Below are positions 55,718 to 64,000 of a stretch of 64,000 nucleotides of DNA, one piece after another (within the stretch, counting starts at the first letter, position 1; every line of letters begins with the position of its first letter). The notes below the pieces were generated by a model that was given only the letters and a program-made list of their open reading frames with translations, had not been told where the DNA came from and did no database searches. Both the position numbers and the translations under genes were made by a program. The DNA is from Stentor roeselii (lineage: Eukaryota > Ciliophora > Heterotrichea > Heterotrichida > Stentoridae), in the NCBI GenBank assembly GCA_006503475.1, contig RSEH01000076.1, positions 62,001 through 126,000 on the forward strand, written 5' to 3'.

Positions 55718-57358
55718 TCATCCATTCTTATAAACAGGTCCACATCCTGCTTCAGGCAAGTTATCTTCAATCATTTCCGCGACACTTTTAATACCACAAG
55801 CTCCACAAACAATACATTTGCTAGAATCAATCAACAATTTCCCTTCATCATATCTAAAAACTCCTGTAGGGCAAAGTTTTTCTTCAAGTCCATCAAATTT
55901 CGCAAAAGAAAGTTTCGGTCCAAATTCTTTATCTTTTTTCACTTTGATAAAACTCGGCTGTGAAGTCATCAAAAGTCCAGTTCTCAAGCGACTGTCCTTT
56001 TTCTCCACATTAATCTTTCCATCTTTCCGATCATATTCAATTTTTTTCTCTTTTTCTACATTAAAAGTATTTTGCGAAGCTGGAAAATTATCTCCTCTGA
56101 CACTAGTCTCAATAAAACTACCAGATTTCCGTGAGGCACTCTCCCAATTAAACCACGAGTAAAAAATCCCAAAGTACCAAGAATGATTGAAAGCTTGTCT
56201 CATATTCCTGACCTTAAACAACTCATCAAAAACCCAAGAATTCAAGTATCTAAGATAAAACTCATTCAAATCACGAGAACCTTCCCCCCACTTTTCAAAA
56301 ATCACTTCAGCAGCAATGATTCCACTTTTCATAGCAAGATGTGCACCTTGATAAGTAAGAGGATTATTAAGTCCTCCAGCAGATCCCAAGATAAGTCCTC
56401 CAGGGACAGAAAGTTTCGGAACACTGAAGAATCCTCCGTCTTCTACAATCTTAGCGCCGAATTCAAGACATTCGCCTTGAAGGAAGTCAGAGTAAAACTT
56501 ATGAGACTTTAGTCTTTGAAACTCTTCATGAGGGTCGAGGTAAGGGCTGGAGTAGTCAAGACCTGCAATGAGCCCAACGTGGACTTTACCATCTTCAGTG
56601 AATAAAAAACCCCGGCCTCTTGATTTGCCCAGAGGCCATCCGAAAGTTTGAATAGCTTTTCCAGGACTTATAGAGTCACTTTTCCAGACTTCTTTTAAAC
56701 CAAGAGAATAAGTTTGCAGTTGAGATTCGTATTGAATGTTATGATATCCTAGAAGTTTGTACTTGTTTTTTACTTTTTCGGTTAGTTTTCCATGAGTTCC
56801 TTCTGCAAGCAACACGTATTTTGATACCAAGTGAAGAGCTTCTTGATATTTTTCACTTTTTGAACCATCTGGATTCAGCCCGACTTCTCCGGTGATGACT
56901 CCTTCGATGCCTCCGAATGAGTTGAAGATCAGGTCTTTTGCGGTGAATGACTCGAAGATTTGAATGTTGAAAGACTTTGCTATTTTACTGAGCCAGAGAC
57001 AAAAAGATGAAAGACTTATGATGTAGTTGTTTTCGTCGAGTTTCCAGGGTGTTAGGACTGATGGAATTGAATATGATGAAGTTTTTGATAGGTAAAGGAC
57101 TTGAGAGTCTGTCACTTTTGTTGATAATGGACTTCCCATTCGTTCCCAGTCAGGTAAAAGCTCGAAAAGGGCTCTGGGGTTAAAAGCGCAGCCAGAAAGA
57201 ACATGTCCACCGACTTGACTTGCCTTTTCGAGGATACAGATTTCAAGAGAAGGGTTTAGTTGCTTCAATTTAATAGCGGCTGACAATCCAGCGATTCCTG
57301 CTCCAACAATAGTAACATCAAAGAAGACTTTTTCACTGATTGCAGCTAAGCTTTTCAT
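55718..57358 (-). CDS. ETFDH: Electron transfer flavoprotein-ubiquinone oxidoreductase
   Basis: A 546-residue enzyme of the inner mitochondrial membrane that passes electrons from ETF (fatty-acid and amino-acid oxidation) to ubiquinone. FAD-binding DVTIVGAGIAGLSAAIKL (14-31), LEKASQVGGHVLSG, and the late GGLILGSAGGLNNPL and YQGAHLAMKSG follow ETF-QO throughout. The 4Fe-4S domain has all four cysteines: CPTGVF (near 493) and CIVCGAC (near 515). The family's C-terminal GxGPxY is present as GCGPVYKNG. A clear long targeting peptide is not visible; the first 12 residues may serve. Confidence 0.92.
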   Translation of the reverse strand: MKSLAAISEKVFFDVTIVGAGIAGLSAAIKLKQLNPSLEICILEKASQVGGHVLSGCAFNPRALFELLPDWERMGSPLSTKVTDSQVLYLSKTSSYSIPSVLTPWKLDENNYIISLSSFCLWLSKIAKSFNIQIFESFTAKDLIFNSFGGIEGVITGEVGLNPDGSKSEKYQEALHLVSKYVLLAEGTHGKLTEKVKNKYKLLGYHNIQYESQLQTYSLGLKEVWKSDSISPGKAIQTFGWPLGKSRGRGFLFTEDGKVHVGLIAGLDYSSPYLDPHEEFQRLKSHKFYSDFLQGECLEFGAKIVEDGGFFSVPKLSVPGGLILGSAGGLNNPLTYQGAHLAMKSGIIAAEVIFEKWGEGSRDLNEFYLRYLNSWVFDELFKVRNMRQAFNHSWYFGIFYSWFNWESASRKSGSFIETSVRGDNFPASQNTFNVEKEKKIEYDRKDGKINVEKKDSRLRTGLLMTSQPSFIKVKKDKEFGPKLSFAKFDGLEEKLCPTGVFRYDEGKLLIDSSKCIVCGACGIKSVAEMIEDNLPEAGCGPVYKNG

Positions 57359-57429
57359 CTAATGAAACTTTTATTCAATAATAAAGAATCTCGAAATAAA
57401 ACTTTAAATAAGAGAAATTTATTATAAAA

Positions 57430-58101
57430 ATGTCTAGACTTGTCCTCAGCTCTCCAATGCCTGTTCGTCCAGAGTCCTCTAAAGAAGTTTCAGACTCGTT
57501 CAAATCACTAAAAAAAAGCTTGAAAGACACCCTAGAACGGCTTGAAACCATCGGAATCAGTGACTTCGAACCTCCAGATGAACTCATCACTTTAAAAGCT
57601 CAATTAGCCCAAAAAGAAAAAATCATTCAAGAGCAGTCAGTGATGATTGACAAGATGTCAAGTCAACTTTCAGTCTTAGTCGCTTCATCAAAGCCAACTA
57701 CTGAAGTTCCAGTTGAGATGTCGAGATTGATTTCAAGTTGTTTGTTTAAAATTCAAGACTTTCCAGATTTCGCTGAATCTTGCAAGATGAATGCGAATGA
57801 CTTGAACTATTCGATTAAATCTAAAAGAAATGAAGTTGCTTTGATGAGTGTCTTGAATACTTTTAATGATTTTTTGGAATACTCGAAAAATAAGACGCCT
57901 TCGAGAGCTATGTTGATTGAATCGTTTGACTATAGGTCGCATGGGCAGAACTTGAATAATCAGTCTAGGACTTCGAGGTATTCGGACTTGGACCAAGAAA
58001 TTAGTGACCAGAAGAAAATTTTTTCTAATCTTTGTAAGGAAATTGCACAAAGTTTGAACCCGGATCTTATGGAACTTGGCTCTGATTTGGATGAAAACTA
58101 G
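57430..58101 (+). CDS. Hypothetical coiled-coil protein
   Basis: A 223-residue protein starting with ATG directly after ATAAAA. Two helical segments, about 20-95 (including ELITLKAQLAQKEKIIQEQS) and 190-215, are separated by a more globular region around 100-160. No family recognised, no membrane spans. Stop TAG. Divergent from ETF-QO with about 70 bases between starts, so the two probably share a promoter region. Confidence 0.62.
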   Translation: MSRLVLSSPMPVRPESSKEVSDSFKSLKKSLKDTLERLETIGISDFEPPDELITLKAQLAQKEKIIQEQSVMIDKMSSQLSVLVASSKPTTEVPVEMSRLISSCLFKIQDFPDFAESCKMNANDLNYSIKSKRNEVALMSVLNTFNDFLEYSKNKTPSRAMLIESFDYRSHGQNLNNQSRTSRYSDLDQEISDQKKIFSNLCKEIAQSLNPDLMELGSDLDEN

Positions 58102-58169
58102 TATATAAATTCCTCTAAAATAACAAGTAGCCCCAAATAACCCTTCAAAAAAAATTTAAACTTATAAAA

Positions 58170-59261
58170 ATGGACCTAGATTTCCAAGATGACAACGACC
58201 CAGACACCGAATTCGAAGAAAAAATGCGTTTATCCTACCAAATCCACAAAGGTTCTCGTCCAAACTCCTCCCGTCCCGAAACAGCTTCACGTTTCCGTGA
58301 AGACCACGAGAAACTCCAATACCTTCTCCCATTCCAAGTCTACTCAAAGATCTCTTCCTTCATCTCCTCTGCAAAAGTCTCCAAGTCTCAACTGGCGAAG
58401 CTAGTAACAGAATACCCAAAATTCGAAAAATTTCAAAGTGCCTTCCGCGAGTTAGGCCTGGTCCTTTCAGACGAGGAGGTCCTTGTGATCTACAAAGACA
58501 ACGGAAGTTCCAAGTCAGGTGTAATCCGCTTATCAGACCTTTACAATCGCATCATCACTGAAGAAGAAGAACTAAACGACTCTCATCAGAAGCTTAAAGA
58601 CGAAGCCGAAAAATTACTTCAAGACCCTCCAGTTAAAATGAATAAACAAAAAAGTGAATCCGCTGTAAGAAGACCTATCACTGGCTCTGTTCGATCACTT
58701 CAGTCAGCACAGTCATCAGCGAAGACCTTCAGGCCGAATACTGCTTCAGCGAATAACCTGCCGAGGAAGAATTACTTGAAAGAGTCTAAAGCTCGACTTG
58801 AAAATGCTGATCGAGAAATCGCTCTTACTGTTGATCGATGTAAGAAGGAGTTTGAGTATGAATGTCTTCATAAAATGGGAGAGGCTAATGAAATTGCACA
58901 GAATTTAGAAATGCCTACTACTTTTAGAGCTGTTAAGAAAGAGGATGGTACTACTAAGTGTCATGTTTATATGAATGATCAGTTTGTTGATGAAATCACT
59001 TTAGAGAATTTTGTTAGGGAATGGAGAAAATTGAAAAGGAAACAAAAACCGGCGATTAATTTACCAGCTCCTAAGGCAAAAATGGAAAATCAGGGAAAAG
59101 TGAATAAGAAAATGAGGCAGGATGAACTTAAGAAACTCTTGCTTGAAACTAAGGAACTTACTAATAAGTTGAAGGAACAGCTGAAGGTGTTGGAAAAACG
59201 GGGAGTTACTTATAGTTGTAATCATTCTTCAACTGTTGTGTTCTCAAATAATTTATTTTAA
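58170..59261 (+). CDS. Hypothetical protein with EF-hand-like and coiled-coil regions
   Basis: A 363-residue protein. Residues 50-130 (VYSKISSFISSAKVSKSQL, then FRELGLVLSDEEVLVIYKDN) have the helix-loop-helix look of a degenerate EF-hand pair, with no full calcium loop (YKDNGSSKSGVIRLSDL is the nearest). A Ser/Arg-rich linker follows, then a segment from 205 to 290 and a coiled coil near the C-terminus (KKLLLETKELTNKLKEQLKV). Similar arrangements occur in ciliary proteins, but the family is not recognised. Confidence 0.62.
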   Translation: MDLDFQDDNDPDTEFEEKMRLSYQIHKGSRPNSSRPETASRFREDHEKLQYLLPFQVYSKISSFISSAKVSKSQLAKLVTEYPKFEKFQSAFRELGLVLSDEEVLVIYKDNGSSKSGVIRLSDLYNRIITEEEELNDSHQKLKDEAEKLLQDPPVKMNKQKSESAVRRPITGSVRSLQSAQSSAKTFRPNTASANNLPRKNYLKESKARLENADREIALTVDRCKKEFEYECLHKMGEANEIAQNLEMPTTFRAVKKEDGTTKCHVYMNDQFVDEITLENFVREWRKLKRKQKPAINLPAPKAKMENQGKVNKKMRQDELKKLLLETKELTNKLKEQLKVLEKRGVTYSCNHSSTVVFSNNLF

Positions 59262-59556
59262 TTTAGAGAAGGATAGTGATGTTTGGTTTTAGTTTCTTTG
59301 GTTGAGATTTTAGGAATATTTTTAAGGAAAATTTTAGAAACATGGTTTTTGTTCTTTTTGGGTTTTTTTTTATTCTTAAAGATTTTTTAAATTATGATTC
59401 TAGTTTTAACTTATTAGCTACTCTGTAAGTTTATGAAAGTAGAAAAATTCTTCGTAACTCTTCTTTTAACAAAATTCAAAACTTACAATTTTCTTATAAT
59501 TCAACAATCCTAGTGTCATTCCATTTTCTCTAACATTCACAATTCCACTAATAAAA

Positions 59557-60147
59557 ATGCAAGAATCAAATCGGCCCAAAGTAGAAAATCTTACCCAAGA
59601 CATTGATTCACTGCAAGGCCGGCCTCTTTCGATTCCGCAAACGAAGTTAAATCATCGTAAAGAAGACTCTACATCAAATACTCAAAAATTAGATGAGTCT
59701 TCATTTGACATATCTCCTAATAGCAGTGGGGTTATGCTCCTAGAACAAATAGGTGAAATCAAACGCCTCTTCGAACAACAAGGACGAGAACTTGAAAATG
59801 TAGGTCACGCTTTTACTTCTCCTAACCAGGCTTCTGAAAGAATGAGAGAGATTTTTGACAGTATAAACCGAGAGCCGTCAGTAAGCCTTTTAAATTCGAA
59901 CTACGGCCAAAGTATGGTGTTAAATTTTCATGAGACATCCCGTCCGCTGATCTCTCCAGTATCAAACGACTTCGAAGGTTCACTATTTGCCAGTTCCCTA
60001 ATGTCAATGAGCGACTACCAACTAGATGAGATGAAGCCGATGATGGACAGTTCTCTTTTCGTCTATTTCCTGAGGAAAAAGTGGAGAAAGTGGGAAGCAA
60101 GCAAAAGGTTCTTTTATATGTCACATATTTTAGGGCTTAGAATTTAA
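59557..60147 (+). CDS. Hypothetical protein
   Basis: A 196-residue frame with ATG directly after ATAAAA and stop TAA. Mostly Ser/Asn/Glu-rich with a helix around residues 63-100 (EQIGEIKRLFEQQGRELENVG). The C-terminus is basic and aromatic (FLRKKWRKWEASKRFFYMS) and could bind membrane or another protein. Not recognised. Confidence 0.55.
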   Translation: MQESNRPKVENLTQDIDSLQGRPLSIPQTKLNHRKEDSTSNTQKLDESSFDISPNSSGVMLLEQIGEIKRLFEQQGRELENVGHAFTSPNQASERMREIFDSINREPSVSLLNSNYGQSMVLNFHETSRPLISPVSNDFEGSLFASSLMSMSDYQLDEMKPMMDSSLFVYFLRKKWRKWEASKRFFYMSHILGLRI

Positions 60148-60180
60148 ATTAATTGAATGCTCTGTAGGCTAATCTATTTG

Positions 60181-60609
60181 TTAACTTAAAGAGACTGTAG
60201 AATAATTTCTTTCCAAGACTCCGACTTGAAGTTTCCCAATCAAAGTCTCGATATTAACCCAAGGATGATATCTTTTAAAGAAGTTACTTCCGTCTTTTCC
60301 TGCACAAGACATGATTATTTTTCCACCTGGGTGGTAGTTCAAATAAAGAGTCATGTCATAAACTTTACCGTCAAGGATGATCCAAGCGTCAGTCTCTGTA
60401 TTGTGCTTTGAAACCTCTTCTAATGAAAAGACTTCGAAAGGACGTCCTTGGCGAAGAAGAGGGTCCGCGTTTGACTCCATCATTCGGATGAACTCGAATT
60501 GGGGCTTCGATGCTTTTGATTTTCGATGAGGATTTGAATGGGTCGGCTCTGGAACGTTTAAGAAGGATACGTGAGATGGGGGCTTGGGTACTTTGAACTC
60601 TTCTTCCAT
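60181..60609 (-). CDS. Cytochrome b5-domain protein, CYB5R4-like N-terminal module
   Basis: A 142-residue protein. The heme-binding core covers about 60-140: haem ligands are the His of NYHPGG (near 92) and of RYHPWVN (near 114). The lead-in GRPFEVFSLEEVSKHN and the H.WVN pattern match the b5 domain of CYB5R4 (NCB5OR) more closely than microsomal b5. There is no C-terminal membrane anchor and no reductase domain, so a separate reductase would supply electrons. Its start lies 8 bases after the stop of the preceding minus-strand gene. Confidence 0.83.
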   Translation of the reverse strand: MEEEFKVPKPPSHVSFLNVPEPTHSNPHRKSKASKPQFEFIRMMESNADPLLRQGRPFEVFSLEEVSKHNTETDAWIILDGKVYDMTLYLNYHPGGKIIMSCAGKDGSNFFKRYHPWVNIETLIGKLQVGVLERNYSTVSLS

Positions 60610-60617
60610 TTAGGTTA

Positions 60618-61208
60618 TTAATTAACTCCTGATGATTTCTTTGATGATAGGTCGATTTTTAGCATTCTTAATTCTTTTGATAGAGACTCGTTTTTCTTTT
60701 GCTCTCGTAACATTATACGTTCTAGGTCACTTGCTTTTTTGTTGCTTATGAAAAGATGCTCTTGCAACTCTTCTAGATGGGTTGAGGTTAAAGAATGAGG
60801 GAATTCGCTATCTTCTCCATCCTTCCTAAACCCATTAAAAGTCTCACTATTCAAAATCTCAATCATCTGCTGCAGTCCTTTTTCAATCCCTCTATCCTCA
60901 TTATTAAGTTTTTCAAAAGTCAAGAATTCTTTTTCAAGTTCTTTCTTCATCTGAGAAATCTGATCATTTTCAAAGTCAAGTTCTTGTCTAAACTCTTTAT
61001 TTCTTTTAGCCTCTTCTTCAGCTTTATTTTTTTTTACACGGTACCTTCTCTTATATCTGAGATATTTCTGTTGAAGTGAATTAACTTCTTTATTTTCTTC
61101 AGTTTCCTGCATTTCAATGACGAACTTCCTGCTAAACTTAACTTTTTGACAAGGACTTGCAGAGACTCCAGTGCTAATGTTTGACTTTGGGCTTCCTTTA
61201 CAATTCAT
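60618..61208 (-). CDS. Coiled-coil protein
   Basis: A 196-residue protein. After a short Ser/Lys head, residues 40-185 are a charged coiled coil (YLRYKRRYRVKKNKAEEEA, QMKKELEKEFLTFEKLNNE). No other motif. It lies between a RING-like gene and a cytochrome b5 gene on the same strand with gaps of 23 and 8 bases, but co-transcription is not implied for a ciliate. Confidence 0.62.
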   Translation of the reverse strand: MNCKGSPKSNISTGVSASPCQKVKFSRKFVIEMQETEENKEVNSLQQKYLRYKRRYRVKKNKAEEEAKRNKEFRQELDFENDQISQMKKELEKEFLTFEKLNNEDRGIEKGLQQMIEILNSETFNGFRKDGEDSEFPHSLTSTHLEELQEHLFISNKKASDLERIMLREQKKNESLSKELRMLKIDLSSKKSSGVN

Positions 61209-61231
61209 TATTACTAACTATTAAAATTCAT

Positions 61232-62878
61232 TCATGAACAACTTTTACAGTAAATTGAGTTTTTTTCATCAGATGAAAAAGATGCATGTCCTCTGAAGGT
61301 CTCATGTTTGCACTTGGTGCAAACAGTGAAAATAAGGAAGTTTAACTCGATTTTTTCTGATTGTTTCAAATATTTATCACAACCTTCACATTTGGAGGTC
61401 AAGGTTGAATTGTAAGCACATCCAAGGCAGAGGAAACAGGTTTCTGAATGAAGAGATATGCCGAAGTTTGAGTAAAATAATTTAGTGTAGGGATTTGATT
61501 GTCTTAAACAGCCTTGGCAGTCAAAGGTTTCACTTGAAATATCCTGGAAGAACCATTCTGACCTGCAAATAGGACAATTTGTTTCATTGCTTCTAAATAA
61601 AGAGATTTGGCACTCAAGACAAGCATGAAAACAAGAATTTTCTTGATACCTTAATTTATTTTTTTTACAGATGCCGCATTTGACCTTCAATTTATTTTCT
61701 ATTGAATTTATTTTAGAGAATCGTTCAATTTGAGTTTCATCTAATGAACAAAGACTTTTTAACTCTTCTTCTTCTTGTCGAGAGAAAGCTGAACGACAGT
61801 TTGGGCAACATTTGGACTTAGTTGAGTAATTACGTGATAACCTGACATTAGACAACATCAGGATGACTTCTCTAATACAAGACTTGCACAAAATGCACTT
61901 ACACCTAAGAACATGCAAATCTGAATTCTTTTTGCAACAAGAGCAGTTAACCCTCTGAATTTCCTCTACTTTTTCTTTTATTTCACTGTATTTTTCAATA
62001 AGATTCCTGCTAATCTTATTGAAAAGAGTCTGATTTCCCAAGACTTTTTCGACATCAATAAAATCAACCAAAATACTCACAAATTGTTTTTTTCTTTGAG
62101 TGAGACTTTTTTGTTTTTGGATATTTTTAGGAAGCTCATTTTTCGGAATATTCAACGGAAGGAAGTTTGTGGCTGATTTTTGCGCTGAAATAACCACAAA
62201 ATTCTGCTTTTTTATCGCCTGCTCTGTTGGCAGAAACTCATCTTGGCGGGCAGGAGGAGTTTTATAAGTATCAAATGAAAATGACTCAAATTTTGAATTT
62301 TCTGCTACTTTTAAAAAGTTTTCAGAAGCTTGTTGATTCCCTTTTCCAGAGATTCCTGTGAAATTCGTAGGAGGGTTAAAAGGTTTTTTTAAATTAGGTG
62401 AAATATTCACAACACTTGGTAATCCTGCAGGACTTACTTTACTTTGTATGGCATCTGGAAGGTTTGATCGAGGTGAAAAGGGTTGACCTGGTAGTTTTCC
62501 TTGTTTGTTTAATAATTGAGGTGGAGGGTAATCTGTTTTTATAAGCTGAGGTGGTACTGAATACTTGGGCAGTGATTGTTTGTTCTCTTCAATGCTAGCT
62601 GATAAAAGATTAACAACTCCTTGGTTCAAGGTGTTCTGAGGTGTCATTAAAGATGAACTAGGACCTGAATTCCCAGTCATCTTGAAAGGATTAGGCTTGT
62701 TATCTTCAGAAATTTTAATATTTTTGTTAAAATTCATTCCTATCTGGTAACTGGCACCGATTCTTTTAGCTTCTTGAATATTTGAGCTATAAAGGATATC
62801 AGGGTGCAAAGAATCATAATTCAAGTCTTTTTGTCCTGCCACAGGAGTCTCGTGATCTAAATCACTATCGCTCTCCAT
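61232..62878 (-). CDS. Protein with tandem RING-like zinc domains
   Basis: A 548-residue protein. The first 280 residues are Pro/Ser/Asn-rich and disordered. The C-terminal half is Cys-rich: a first RING-like unit near 308-365 (CSCCKKNSD...RCKCILCKSC...CCPNC), a second near 400-445 (CGICKKNK...CFHACLEC...CPIC), then further paired cysteines (CQGC...CFLCLGC...CEGC...CTKC...CKSC) to the end. The spacing suggests several zinc sites, perhaps a ubiquitin ligase; the order does not match RBR ligases clearly. Its start is 26 bases upstream of the tRNA gene's terminator side. Confidence 0.65.
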   Translation of the reverse strand: MESDSDLDHETPVAGQKDLNYDSLHPDILYSSNIQEAKRIGASYQIGMNFNKNIKISEDNKPNPFKMTGNSGPSSSLMTPQNTLNQGVVNLLSASIEENKQSLPKYSVPPQLIKTDYPPPQLLNKQGKLPGQPFSPRSNLPDAIQSKVSPAGLPSVVNISPNLKKPFNPPTNFTGISGKGNQQASENFLKVAENSKFESFSFDTYKTPPARQDEFLPTEQAIKKQNFVVISAQKSATNFLPLNIPKNELPKNIQKQKSLTQRKKQFVSILVDFIDVEKVLGNQTLFNKISRNLIEKYSEIKEKVEEIQRVNCSCCKKNSDLHVLRCKCILCKSCIREVILMLSNVRLSRNYSTKSKCCPNCRSAFSRQEEEELKSLCSLDETQIERFSKINSIENKLKVKCGICKKNKLRYQENSCFHACLECQISLFRSNETNCPICRSEWFFQDISSETFDCQGCLRQSNPYTKLFYSNFGISLHSETCFLCLGCAYNSTLTSKCEGCDKYLKQSEKIELNFLIFTVCTKCKHETFRGHASFSSDEKNSIYCKSCS

Positions 62879-62896
62879 TTAATTTATAGATGATTT

Positions 62897-62904
62897 AAAA
62901 AAAA
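62897..62904 (-). terminator. Pol III terminator of tRNA-Lys
   Basis: A run of eight T on the minus strand directly after the tRNA discriminator base. Confidence 0.85.
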
Positions 62905-62977
62905 CGCCCACCGTGGGGCTCGAACCCACGACCACAAGGTTAAAAGCCTTGCGCTCTACCAACTGAGCTAGACGGGC
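62905..62977 (-). tRNA. trnK-UUU: tRNA-Lys (UUU)
   Basis: A complete 73-base cloverleaf on the minus strand. The seven-pair acceptor stem GCCCGTC/GGTGGGC includes two G-U pairs, the discriminator is G, the D-arm contains TAGCTCAGTTGG (A box), the anticodon loop is CTTTTAA flanked by a five-pair CAAGG/CCTTG stem, so the anticodon is TTT, and the T-arm contains GGTTCGAGCC (B box). No intron and no encoded CCA, as expected for a eukaryotic nuclear tRNA. Confidence 0.95.
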
Positions 62978-63065
62978 TGAGAGCTTCTAAAGCTTTTTGC
63001 TTAAATAATAATGAAAGTACTTTTGAAACATCTTTATTTTTAAAAGATTTCTAACAACGCCATCA

Positions 63066-63917
63066 CTAAGTTTTATTATTATACTCAAGTCTTAGTCCTA
63101 ACAGGTGCCCAGAACTTCCAAAAGAATTCAAATTTAAAAGATCGAAGCCGGATGAAACTGAGCAAAGTAAATTTTCATCAAATCTCTTCACAAGGGCTAA
63201 AGCGACTTTTCCCTCATTTTCGACTTTTACCTTGAAAACATGTCTTGAGTCTATTAAATAAGAACAGCCGACTTGAATGTTGTTGCTTTTTGATTTCATA
63301 TTCGAAGAAACTTTACTCACAAGAGTCAAGTCAGGATTTACCTGGTGCTTTAAAAATACCCTTAAAGACCCAGGGGCGAGTTCAGAGGTCTGATGGTCTA
63401 AAATCAGTTTTAACTTTTCTCCTCGAAGTGCAAGAGCGGTTCCAAGATGTAAAATTCCTTCAGGACAAACCTTTATCTCAGCTCCAACTAAAAAACTTCG
63501 AAGATTCCAGCAGAAGTTGAAATTTGCTGTTTTTTTCTGAAGAAAACCTTCAAATTTCAAGACAAGTTCGTTTTTTTTCTGAAATTCGAGACTTAAACTG
63601 GAATCGATTTTATCTTCATTGTTTCCTTTCAAGTTCAGCATGAGTTTCAATGTGTTTTCAACAAGGGCAGGGGTGAAAGTGAGAAGATATGAAAAGGTTT
63701 TAAATGTGGTTCTTTTATGTTCGAAAGTGAAGAACTTCTGAGAGTATTTTAAAGATGCTGAAAAGTTTTGATCGTGATTTAGTTTTGCTTTAAACCGAGA
63801 GTCGAAATGGCCTTTTGAAGCTTTTATGTCAAAAGCTGCACTTTTAAAGAGGTAGTATTTTGTGAGGATGTCTTCAGTCTTGGTGCTTAGCTGGTCGTAA
63901 CTATAAACTTTTGCCAT
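63066..63917 (-). CDS. VDAC-like mitochondrial porin
   Basis: A 283-residue protein of the size of the 19-strand VDAC barrel. The N-terminus YDQLSTKTEDILTKYYLF resembles the VDAC N-terminal helix (Y..L...A.D...K.Y.F), the remainder alternates polar and hydrophobic residues in short strands (LKYSQKFFTFEHKRTTFKTF, LVLKFEGFLQKK), and the last strand GLRLEYNNKT fits the beta-signal that directs insertion into the outer membrane. It would carry metabolites across the outer mitochondrial membrane. Stop is TAG. Confidence 0.78.
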   Translation of the reverse strand: MAKVYSYDQLSTKTEDILTKYYLFKSAAFDIKASKGHFDSRFKAKLNHDQNFSASLKYSQKFFTFEHKRTTFKTFSYLLTFTPALVENTLKLMLNLKGNNEDKIDSSLSLEFQKKNELVLKFEGFLQKKTANFNFCWNLRSFLVGAEIKVCPEGILHLGTALALRGEKLKLILDHQTSELAPGSLRVFLKHQVNPDLTLVSKVSSNMKSKSNNIQVGCSYLIDSRHVFKVKVENEGKVALALVKRFDENLLCSVSSGFDLLNLNSFGSSGHLLGLRLEYNNKT

Positions 63918-63921
63918 TTAA

Positions 63922-64000
63922 CTAATTATAAAAAGTTTGCTCGTCTAAGTCTTTCGTGATGTTTATGTGAAAATTCGGCAAGTGCGAGTCTTTATCTTCA
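63922..64000 (-). CDS. 3' end of a gene running out of the window
   Basis: On the minus strand the frame is open from the window edge to a TAG at 63922-63924, four bases before the VDAC start, and would encode a tail reading KDSHLPNFHINITKDLDEQ. A second frame ending in TAA at 63926-63928 (LALAEFSHKHHERLRRANFL) looks equally protein-like but has in-frame stops at the window edge unless an intron ends there. Only a coding 3' end is claimed; which frame is real is open. Confidence 0.4.
   Translation of the reverse strand, partial: EDKDSHLPNFHINITKDLDEQTFYN

Noticed and set aside
1-64000. Reassigned stop codons (Tetrahymena-, Blepharisma- or Condylostoma-type codes)
   Set aside because: Genes with known C-termini end at TAA, TAG and TGA; conserved Trp are TGG; no long frames run through TAA/TAG other than at 15-nt introns.
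1-64000. Prokaryotic operons, CRISPR arrays, insertion sequences or prophage
   Set aside because: Gene content, introns and the tRNA are eukaryotic. No direct-repeat arrays, transposases or terminal inverted repeats were seen.

Overview
This window is most likely somatic (macronuclear) DNA of a heterotrich ciliate, best matching Stentor. Three things in the sequence point there. Genes sit almost back to back in AT-rich DNA. The standard genetic code is used: TAA, TAG and TGA all end reading frames at expected C-termini, so Gln or Trp reassignment is not supported. Ten open reading frames are interrupted by introns of exactly 15 nt (GT...AG), each with an A at intron position 10. Names rest on motif recognition alone; no database search was possible.

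Layout. 1-7.7 kb: coiled-coil and hypothetical genes, a glutathionylspermidine-synthase-like enzyme, a tandem cyclic-nucleotide-binding protein and a multi-membrane-span protein. 7.8-15.3 kb: a divergent PP2A scaffold (HEAT) protein, an acylated ankyrin-like protein, a free nucleoplasmin-like domain, a RING/B-box protein with four PHR-type repeats, and exosome subunit Rrp40. 15.4-30 kb: a tubulin-ligase-like enzyme, PI 4-kinase III alpha, a CDK10/11-like kinase, a dihydropyrimidinase-fold pseudoenzyme, an importin-alpha-like ARM protein and the ciliary ruler protein CCDC39. 30.5-34.6 kb: three SIZ/PIAS SUMO-ligase paralogues, one of them truncated by a TGA at a zinc-ligand cysteine. 34.8-39.1 kb: a Cys-rich protein, a kinesin-7-like motor and a B-box/kelch protein. 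39.1-48.6 kb: sparser AT-rich DNA holding an IQ-motif protein, two intron-containing orphan genes and a 61-residue acylated protein. 48.6-64 kb: a DYRK kinase, an SDR enzyme, an EF-hand protein, PIG-V, two STPGR/SHIPPO proteins, ETF-ubiquinone oxidoreductase, a cytochrome b5 protein, orphan genes, a RING-like protein, tRNA-Lys(UUU) and a VDAC-like porin.

The genes do not form one pathway. Several belong to ciliary or microtubule biology (CCDC39, tubulin ligase, kinesin, STPGR proteins), others to signalling, SUMO/ubiquitin, mitochondria and the GPI anchor. The strongest whole-window signals are compositional: C-rich, nearly G-free tracts on the coding strand just upstream of genes, amino/keto skew blocks that flip inside single reading frames, and gene spacing down to 0-1 nt.
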